Below, in pieces: positions 7,535 to 12,607 of a stretch of DNA of 12,607 nt (positions are counted from its first letter, which is position 1; each line of letters starts with the position of its first letter). Below the pieces are notes generated by a model, which was not told the DNA's origin, did no database searches, and was given only the letters and a program-made list of their open reading frames with translations. Source of the DNA: an uncultured Gammaproteobacteria bacterium (GTDB lineage Bacteria; Pseudomonadota; Gammaproteobacteria; Arenicellales; Poriferihabitantaceae); NCBI GenBank assembly GCA_938021685.1, contig CALIFM010000190.1, positions 1 through 12,607 of the forward strand, in the 5' to 3' direction. Made by a program: the position numbers and the translations under genes.

Positions 7535-8818
7535 CTATAGAAAACTTGTCTCTGGGTAAATTTCAGTGGATAAGCCAAGCAGGTTGGCAATGGTGGGGGC
7601 GACTTGTTCGGCTTTGGCAAAGCTCACTTTTTTGTGTTCAATATCTGGCCCCGCCATTACTAAAAAGCGCTCATCGGCAGGGTGGCCTTGCTTAAAGCCG
7701 TGGTTGGCGTGGTAGTACGCAGGGCCAATGGCTTGCCCATGTTGGTGCTTATCGAGATAAAAGTCACAATGCTCTGGGGCCAGAAAGCAAGCAATATGCT
7801 CACGGTCAGCCAGCGGCAGATAGCTATTGTCTAAGTGCTCGCAGTCATAAGCTGTCAGCGCTTTATTAATTTGCTGTAGCTGGGCCGAATCGTTGTGATG
7901 CACATGCAAAATACCGCCTTCGCAATCAAACTGCATGTCTTCTAAAGCATGCTCGGAAAAAATATGCTCAGGATGCAGTGACTGCTCAACTGGCGAAAAG
8001 CCATGGTCGCTGGTCACGATGATATTGGTGCTGCTAAGTTTGTCTGCTTTAGTTAATGCACTAATAAAACGGCCAACCTGTGCATCCGCCATTTCGATGG
8101 CGAGGCGGGTTAAATCGTGTTCGCAGCCATAGCGGTGCAAGAAATAATCGGGCATTGCAATCTCAGTGATGATCAGATCGGCTTGCAAATCTTTCTTGTT
8201 GCTTTGAGGCTGGCAGGCGATGCCAGCGCACCAATCCAGCATAATTTGATCGTTAAGCTGGCCTGACAATAAATATTCTAATGATTCATCATAATCACGG
8301 CTAGCCAATGCTTCAGCATAGCCTTGTTGATTAAGTGTGTTCAACCAAGGGGCATTGCTGGCCAGTGCCATTTGGTCTACCCACACTTGATCAGCTTTGC
8401 TAACCTTTTTAGAGAGCTTATTCTCAACCATTTCGTAGGACCAAATGGCAGGGTGATAGAGCGCGCAATGCTCAGGCCCCAACATGCCAAAACCCATATT
8501 GGCCACCCGCAAGTTTGCTTCGCTTGCTTGCTGCGCAACCGTCACTGCTTGGACATCTGTTGAGTTAGCGTAGCGAAAACGCGCTTGCTCACTGTCCCAT
8601 ATATAGTTGCCATAAATGCCATGTGCTGAGCTTGGTACGCCAGTAATGATTGACGCACGTCCTGGAGAAGAGATTGCGCAGCGTTCAGGGCTGAGCCGTT
8701 CAACAAGAGTGCCGCGTGTTGCCAATGAGCCTAAGTGTGGTAAGCGATGGCGGTATTTTTCAAAATAGTCAGCGCCAAGCCCGTCGATCATAATCAGAAT
8801 GGTAGGATTTGCATTCAT
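7535..8818 (-). CDS. Alkaline phosphatase superfamily hydrolase (NPP / phosphonoacetate hydrolase-like)
   Basis: A 427-residue protein of the type I phosphodiesterase/nucleotide pyrophosphatase group, cytoplasmic by lack of a signal peptide. The two-metal site is complete: D12 (MIDG), nucleophile candidate S50, D224 and H228 (PDYFLH), D271 and H272 (TSDHG), H373 (ANHGFKQGHP). The nucleophile segment SSPGRASIITG (50-60) aligns with the Thr-x-Pro of NPP enzymes and phosphonoacetate hydrolase, but has Ser in place of Thr and also fits the sulfatase-like Ser-x-Pro-x-Arg pattern. The following VPSSAHGIYGNY is typical of the PhnA/NPP group. It sits 33 bp after tmpA and shares its transcript. Likely substrates are phosphate or phosphonate mono- or diesters linked to choline-like groups, but this is inference from neighbours; phosphonoacetate hydrolase is an alternative. 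Confidence 0.82.
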   Translation of the reverse strand: MNANPTILIMIDGLGADYFEKYRHRLPHLGSLATRGTLVERLSPERCAISSPGRASIITGVPSSAHGIYGNYIWDSEQARFRYANSTDVQAVTVAQQASEANLRVANMGFGMLGPEHCALYHPAIWSYEMVENKLSKKVSKADQVWVDQMALASNAPWLNTLNQQGYAEALASRDYDESLEYLLSGQLNDQIMLDWCAGIACQPQSNKKDLQADLIITEIAMPDYFLHRYGCEHDLTRLAIEMADAQVGRFISALTKADKLSSTNIIVTSDHGFSPVEQSLHPEHIFSEHALEDMQFDCEGGILHVHHNDSAQLQQINKALTAYDCEHLDNSYLPLADREHIACFLAPEHCDFYLDKHQHGQAIGPAYYHANHGFKQGHPADERFLVMAGPDIEHKKVSFAKAEQVAPTIANLLGLSTEIYPETSFL

Positions 8819-8851
8819 TGCTTCAAGTTTGAAAATCTGATTGATGCTCGC

Positions 8852-9973
8852 TTATGCGGCTAGTGTATCTAAGGTGCTATATAGGCCGTCTAAATCGGAG
8901 TAGGCACCTTGTAAATGGCGCTGACCGCCTTTTTGATAAGCTTTACGACCATGCAGAACACGCGTATTATCAAACAACATGAGTTCGCCTGCTTGTAGCT
9001 TGAAATGCACTTGCAAGGCTTCGCGTTGTAGAATTTCCGCATAGTGGCGGTAAGCAGTGTAAAAGTCGCGCATCATGCTGGACGGCAATTTCAGTGTGGA
9101 GATAGATCGATTATTAAAGCGCACCTTAATTACCTCGCCGTTTAAGTTAGTCTCAATCATCGGCACGTATGAATGCAAGTCGGTATGAGGGTCTTGGAAA
9201 CGATAGTTTATTGCGTATTTGCTCAGCAGTTCAAAATGCGCGGTATTTTCTTGCTTCAAAACAGCAGCGGCTTTAAAGCCGTCCTGCAAAATGGACTCGC
9301 CGCCCTCGGTTGAACTAAGTAAGCAATGTAATAGCTGTAAACTCGGTACGGGGTCTCGGTAGGGGTTGTCAAGATGGCAGCCTAAACCTAGGTTGGTGAA
9401 CGCTAAATTGTTGGCATCAATTTGCTCGCGTACTTCAAAGAGAGCGCCGTAATTAGTGGTGCGCACAAAGCCAAATTGTTTGATCACCTCTAATACTTGG
9501 CCTTCAATACAGGGTACGTTGTGTAGCAGCACAAAGCCCGCATCTTTAACTGATTGCAAGGCGCTTTGCTTGGCTTTGCTGGGCCGACAAAAGTCAGCAT
9601 AATCACAGCGCGGTAGGCCGTTGTCAAAATGATCAGCTTGCCAAAGTAATTTGCTCGCAGCACTGCGGTTGTCGAAAGGGGCATTTAGGCAATAGCAATT
9701 TTTCTGAAGCCATTGGAAGCTATAGTCTGACTGATGTGTTTCAGGGCCAAATTTTAAGCGTAAGCCGTTCTCGATGATCTGTACATCTAATAGATAAGTG
9801 TCAGAACTAAAGTCGGTTATATTCAATAGGCGTTGACCATTGTTTGGATCGCGACTTTGCGGCATCTGGCAGTGGTCACGTAGCCATAAGGCATCCAGCT
9901 TGCTAATTTGCCCATCGTGCCAATTTATTTGCAGCTGATTAGCGGTAAATGAAAACTCGGTTATTTCATTCAT
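8852..9973 (-). CDS. tmpA: Fe(II)/2-oxoglutarate dioxygenase, TmpA-like (trimethylaminoethylphosphonate hydroxylase)
   Basis: A 373-residue member of the gamma-butyrobetaine hydroxylase (BBOX)/TauD superfamily. TmpA hydroxylates TMAEP at the carbon next to phosphorus using O2 and 2-oxoglutarate. The N-terminal GBBH domain shows LWLRDHC (29-35) and GQRLL; the catalytic double-stranded beta-helix has iron ligands H200, D202 and H341, and the 2-oxoglutarate-binding arginine is probably R352 in QRHLQGAYSDLD. TmpA rather than carnitine synthesis is favoured by HLDNPYRD, where N203 replaces the aromatic residue that follows the HxD in human BBOX1, by FNNR with R289 as a phosphonate-binding candidate, and above all by the tmpB homologue 34 bp upstream. 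Of the usual N-terminal zinc ligands only C35 and perhaps H80 remain (M37, S40), so that zinc site is probably lost. GBBH activity remains the main alternative. Confidence 0.83.
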   Translation of the reverse strand: MNEITEFSFTANQLQINWHDGQISKLDALWLRDHCQMPQSRDPNNGQRLLNITDFSSDTYLLDVQIIENGLRLKFGPETHQSDYSFQWLQKNCYCLNAPFDNRSAASKLLWQADHFDNGLPRCDYADFCRPSKAKQSALQSVKDAGFVLLHNVPCIEGQVLEVIKQFGFVRTTNYGALFEVREQIDANNLAFTNLGLGCHLDNPYRDPVPSLQLLHCLLSSTEGGESILQDGFKAAAVLKQENTAHFELLSKYAINYRFQDPHTDLHSYVPMIETNLNGEVIKVRFNNRSISTLKLPSSMMRDFYTAYRHYAEILQREALQVHFKLQAGELMLFDNTRVLHGRKAYQKGGQRHLQGAYSDLDGLYSTLDTLAA

Positions 9974-10007
9974 GGTGGTTGGGGTAATATGCTGTTTAGC
10001 AATTAGG

Positions 10008-10577
10008 TCAGCGCAGTAATATCTCGATTTGTGGGCGGTACGCGGTGACGTTTTTGATGTCTAAACCTTGCACTTTGCCATTGTCATCGTATCGACGTAG
10101 CTGGCAAGCTGCTTGATGATGCGGATTAGCGGCAAAGTTGGCTACTTCTGTATCGCTCATTGGGCCACCTTGCAGCTTTAGTGACAGCACGGAAGCTGCG
10201 CTAAGGCAATTAAAGTAATCGGCGTCAGTAGCGCATAAATAGCGTTTGGCGGGCACGTGTAAGCGAATCGGCTCGGTGACCTCAGCCGGGAAGTAGCGAG
10301 CCAGAAAAGCAGCGCCTGCTTCTTCATGTACATTATCAATTTCATCATCGGCTGCGTTCGGGCCATAGTCGCTGACAAAGTGACCAATATCATGTAATAA
10401 AGTGGCCACTACGAGGGTGTCATCAGCGCCGTCGGCAACAGCTAGCGCCGCACTTTGCTGCATATGCTGAGACATACTTACCTCTTCACCTATGTATTCT
10501 TGCTCGCCATGTCGTGCGAACAGATCAAAAATAAAATCAACAATGTTGTCGTGGTCTATCTCTTTGCGTGCTGACAT
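10008..10577 (-). CDS. tmpB: HD-domain mixed-valent diiron oxygenase, TmpB/PhnZ family
   Basis: A 189-residue HD-domain protein very similar to PhnZ (about 190 residues), which oxidatively cleaves the C-P bond of a 1-hydroxy-phosphonate. TmpB acts on hydroxylated TMAEP to give glycine betaine and phosphate. Diiron ligands are H38, H62 and D63 (LLHDIGH), H84 (VHEEAG), H107 (HVPAKRYL) and D164 (RRYDDNGK). The PhnZ lid motif YIGE (Y28, E31) is present, as are the phosphonate-associated K111 in AKRYL and the LQGGPM segment (135-140). Ordinary HD phosphohydrolases lack YIGE and AKRYL. It is the first gene of the leftward block, 34 bp before tmpA. PhnZ proper, acting on hydroxylated 2-aminoethylphosphonate, is the alternative; a GBBH-type partner rather than a PhnY-type one points to TmpB. 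Confidence 0.87.
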   Translation of the reverse strand: MSARKEIDHDNIVDFIFDLFARHGEQEYIGEEVSMSQHMQQSAALAVADGADDTLVVATLLHDIGHFVSDYGPNAADDEIDNVHEEAGAAFLARYFPAEVTEPIRLHVPAKRYLCATDADYFNCLSAASVLSLKLQGGPMSDTEVANFAANPHHQAACQLRRYDDNGKVQGLDIKNVTAYRPQIEILLR

Positions 10578-10731
10578 AGTGAAGATGCGTGTTGTTCAGT
10601 GATGTAATACTTTCAATAAAGCAAAACTTAGTTTCACAACTTTATGAGTAAAGTGGCAAAATAGCAATCAGATTAACATTACTTTCGCTGCGTTTATTTT
10701 AGCTTTATCCAAGTAGGCAAAATATTGAGTT
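10578..10731. promoter_or_regulatory. Divergent regulatory region between tmpB and deiodinase-like gene
   Basis: A 154-bp AT-rich divergent gap that should carry both promoters. Rightward, TTAACA (10673-10678) and TATTTT (10695-10700), 16 bp apart, make a plausible promoter ending about 30 bp before the ATG at 10732. A perfect inverted repeat, ACTTTA (10639-10644) and TAAAGT (10649-10654) with a TGAG centre, is an operator candidate. Related ACTTT half-sites recur at about 10610 and 10681. On the - strand a -35-like TTGCCA adjoins the palindrome, but I see no convincing -10 at the right distance. No Pho box was recognised. Confidence 0.45.
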
Positions 10732-11403
10732 ATGACTAAATTTAAAACTACTGCCCTTGATTTTGACGAACAAGAGCCTGAGTCTATGCTGAGTGCATCG
10801 CAGCAGTTTTATGACCAGATGCGTAAGCGGCGCACCGTGCGTGATTTTTCCAGCCGTGCGGTTGACTCTAAAATTATTGAGAATGCGATTTTAGCGGCCG
10901 GTACTGCTCCTAGTGGTGCTAACCAGCAGCCTTGGCATTTTGCCGTGGTCAATGACATTGATTTAAAAAAGCAAATCAGGGTTGCAGCAGAGCAAGAAGA
11001 GCGTGAGTTTTATGCCCACCGTGCATCAGATGAATGGCTCAAAGCATTGGCGCATTTGGGCACAGATGCTAATAAGCCGTTTTTAGAAACGGCCCCGTAT
11101 TTGATTGTGGTGTTTCAGAAAAAATTCACGCTGGACGATCAAGGTAAGCGTCAGAAAAACTATTACACGCCTGAATCGGTCGGTATTGCTTCGGGTATGT
11201 TAATTACTGCGCTACACTTGTCTGGTTTAGCTACGTTGACTCACACACCTAGCCCGATGCGATTTTTGAACACATTGTTAAATCGGCCTAGCGAAGAGCG
11301 TCCAATGATGGTGGTGGTTGCAGGTTATCCGGCTGATATGGCAGAAGTGCCAGTGATCAATAAATACAATTTGAGCCAAATTGCTTCGTTTAACGGGCAG
11401 TGA
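10732..11403 (+). CDS. Nitroreductase-superfamily flavoprotein, iodotyrosine deiodinase-like
   Basis: A 223-residue FMN protein matching the iodotyrosine deiodinase (IYD) branch of the nitroreductase superfamily, which reductively removes halogen from halotyrosines. FMN-binding segments are RKRRTVRDFS (31-40), GTAPSGANQQPW (57-68) and LTHTP (169-173). Aligned by eye with human IYD, the lid residues that hold the amino-acid part of the substrate are all present: E90, Y94 and K115 for human E157, Y161 and K182, with the same 21-residue spacing from Tyr to Lys. The C-terminal VVVAGYPADMAEVP also follows IYD. Unlike the animal protein there is no membrane anchor; it is a soluble homodimer candidate. 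It diverges from the phosphonate block, and a role in it is not evident. A general nitroreductase is the alternative. Confidence 0.83.
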   Translation: MTKFKTTALDFDEQEPESMLSASQQFYDQMRKRRTVRDFSSRAVDSKIIENAILAAGTAPSGANQQPWHFAVVNDIDLKKQIRVAAEQEEREFYAHRASDEWLKALAHLGTDANKPFLETAPYLIVVFQKKFTLDDQGKRQKNYYTPESVGIASGMLITALHLSGLATLTHTPSPMRFLNTLLNRPSEERPMMVVVAGYPADMAEVPVINKYNLSQIASFNGQ

Positions 11404-11454
11404 TTGGTGTGATTATTATTAAACTTAAGTAGCAAGGCTTACGGTAACCAAATT

Positions 11455-12318
11455 ATGACAACTAAGGCACACACAATAAAAGCTCCAGCAGATGCTGATC
11501 AGCGAAAAGCAATCAAGCCTATGATTTGCTATGCAGTCAATGATTTGCCGCCGTTTGATGCAGCCTTTTACGAGCAGGCCCGTGAAGGGATACAAATGGT
11601 TGATGAAGTGGTAGTGCCGCCGCGTGATGCGGCTACTTTTGATGTGCCGGCAGGGCATTTTTTCCGCATTGTAAGCACTGAAGGCCCCCAGGTTGGTGAT
11701 CTTAATTTATGGAATAGCGATGATTTGAATGAGCGTTTTTTCAGCGGTAAAACCCGTCAGCTTCACGCTACTCATGTTACTCGTGGTGATCGCTTGTGGT
11801 CTACTTTGCCAGGTCTTAGACCTATGGCGACGATTACGCATGACACACTGGAATGGTATGGTTTTGACGAGTTTGGTGGGGGCGTGCACGATGTGATTGG
11901 CACACGTTGTGACCCTTATACCAACCACATGCTTAAAGGTGTGGATTATCACCACTGTTGCCACTCTAACTTGACGCGTGCGCTGGCGAATACAAAGGGT
12001 ATGCCGTTAACAGAAGCCGAGTTGCATGTGCACGATGTGATGAATGTGTTTATGTGTACCGGTTTTACTCGTGATACTCAGCAGTACTTTATGAAAGCTA
12101 GCCCTGTCCGGCCGGGTGACTTTATCGAATTTTTTGCTGAGATTAACCTGCTGGGTAATTTGTCAGCTTGCCCTGGAGGTGATTGTGGTAGCAGCCATTC
12201 CGATGACGCAACCCAGTGTTACCCGCTTCTAGTGCAGATATTTAAGCCTAAAGAGGGGGCACTGGATAGCTGGCGATCGCCTTCACGTAGCGCGTATTCA
12301 GGCACTCATGGCGTTTAG
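11455..12318 (+). CDS. DUF1989 family protein (urea carboxylase-associated protein-like)
   Basis: A 287-residue protein of the DUF1989 family, which includes urea carboxylase-associated proteins; two small members were reported as carboxyguanidine deiminase subunits. Conserved segments are DEVVVPPRDAATFDVPAG (50-67), the GDLNLWN strand (81-87), HATH (104-107), GTRCDPYTN (149-157), CCHSNL (168-173) and CPGGDC (239-244). The Cys/His clusters around C152 and C239/C244 suggest a metal site, probably zinc. It begins 51 bp behind the deiodinase-like gene on the same strand, so cotranscription is likely. No urea carboxylase, allophanate hydrolase or guanidine genes are in the window, so the two-subunit deiminase role is unsupported here. 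It is longer than those subunits and looks like the stand-alone form. The reaction is unknown to me. Confidence 0.8.
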   Translation: MTTKAHTIKAPADADQRKAIKPMICYAVNDLPPFDAAFYEQAREGIQMVDEVVVPPRDAATFDVPAGHFFRIVSTEGPQVGDLNLWNSDDLNERFFSGKTRQLHATHVTRGDRLWSTLPGLRPMATITHDTLEWYGFDEFGGGVHDVIGTRCDPYTNHMLKGVDYHHCCHSNLTRALANTKGMPLTEAELHVHDVMNVFMCTGFTRDTQQYFMKASPVRPGDFIEFFAEINLLGNLSACPGGDCGSSHSDDATQCYPLLVQIFKPKEGALDSWRSPSRSAYSGTHGV

Positions 12319-12338
12319 TTGCTGGGTTTAATAGCTGA

Positions 12339-12607
12339 TTATTTGTCGTCAGTTGCAGGCTTGAGTAGGCCTTCAGCTTCTAGCACTTTGCGCGCCACTT
12401 GAAAGCACTGCACGCCTTGCGGTACGCCGCAGTAAATGCTTATAACGTGAATGATGGCACGAATCTCTTCCATACTGCAGCCATTCTTAATTGCCCCCTT
12501 AAGGTGGATTTCCCACTCGTGCATTTTGCCCAGCGCACCAATCATACTTAAATTCATCATCGAACGGGTCTTGGCATCAATGGTTTCATCGCCCCAGCCG
12601 AAGCCCC
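12339..12607 (-). CDS. Carboxymuconolactone decarboxylase (CMD) family protein, 5' part missing
   Basis: A leftward gene whose 3' end lies in the window and whose start lies beyond the right edge: the frame runs uninterrupted from 12605 with GFGWGDETIDAKTRS before the first in-frame ATG at 12560, and this segment is typical CMD family sequence, so that ATG is internal. About 89 residues are visible. The family core is seen in MIGALGKMHEWEIHLKGAI, EIRAIIHVISIYCGVPQG and the closing CFQVARKVL helix. The AhpD-type CxxC pair is absent, so it belongs with 4-carboxymuconolactone decarboxylase-like rather than peroxidase-like members. It converges on the DUF1989 gene with a 20-bp gap and no terminator. 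The substrate cannot be stated from this fragment. Confidence 0.85.
   Translation of the reverse strand, partial: GFGWGDETIDAKTRSMMNLSMIGALGKMHEWEIHLKGAIKNGCSMEEIRAIIHVISIYCGVPQGVQCFQVARKVLEAEGLLKPATDDK

Noticed and set aside
7420..7620. 66-residue frame on the - strand across the gap before the fusion gene
   Set aside because: It overlaps the end of the phosphohydrolase gene and the start of the fusion gene out of frame, and its lysine/asparagine/cysteine-rich composition reflects AT-rich intergenic sequence.
9490..9684. Second-frame 64-residue open reading frame inside the tmpA gene
   Set aside because: Fully nested in a well-conserved gene, no motif and no start signal.
8852..9973. Annotation as gamma-butyrobetaine hydroxylase for carnitine synthesis
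   Set aside because: Adjacent PhnZ/TmpB-type gene, HLDN and FNNR residues favour TmpA; no other carnitine genes are present in the window.
10560..10590. CTGACAT near the tmpB start as half of a Pho box
   Set aside because: Only one half-site is present and it overlaps the start codon; no properly spaced second repeat is seen, so PhoB control is not supported.

Overview
The window is from a Gram-negative proteobacterium, most likely a marine or aquatic gammaproteobacterium. The evidence is an LPS Kdo transferase (waaA), a classic periplasmic polyamine-type ABC system, mid-40s GC content by eye and protein sequences of gammaproteobacterial type. No rRNA, tRNA, CRISPR array, insertion sequence or integrase was seen. 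The species cannot be named from the sequence alone.

Layout. Left edge, + strand: the 3' part of waaA, then a small DUF4442 (hotdog-like) gene. From 1343 to 10577, eight genes all run leftward on the - strand. In transcription order they are a PhnZ/TmpB-type HD-domain mixed-valent diiron oxygenase, a TmpA-type Fe(II)/2-oxoglutarate dioxygenase of the gamma-butyrobetaine hydroxylase family, an alkaline-phosphatase-superfamily hydrolase, a 622-residue fusion of a BetI-like TetR regulator to a Rieske oxygenase alpha subunit, and a complete PotF-PotG-PotH-PotI-type ABC importer. To the right of a 154-bp divergent intergenic region, the + strand carries an iodotyrosine-deiodinase-like flavoprotein and a DUF1989 protein. 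A 5'-truncated carboxymuconolactone decarboxylase-family gene (- strand) closes the window.

How the block may work. TmpA and TmpB are known to convert 2-trimethylaminoethylphosphonate (TMAEP, choline phosphonate) by hydroxylation and C-P cleavage to glycine betaine and phosphate. A Rieske oxygenase with a GbcA/CntA-like active site would be a natural next step, N-demethylating the betaine. An amine-binding ABC importer could bring in the quaternary-ammonium substrate, and the phosphohydrolase could act on an esterified or alternative organophosphorus form. My inference is that the eight genes form an uptake, C-P cleavage and N-demethylation module with its own sensor fused to the oxygenase.

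Regulation visible in the sequence. A 12-bp inverted repeat with one mismatch overlaps both hexamers of a candidate sigma70 promoter just upstream of the fusion gene, as expected for TetR autoregulation. The binding-protein gene has its own candidate promoter. It is followed by a strong intrinsic terminator that would partly shield potGHI, giving more binding protein than permease. No reductase partner for the Rieske oxygenase and no dimethylglycine or sarcosine oxidase genes lie in the window.
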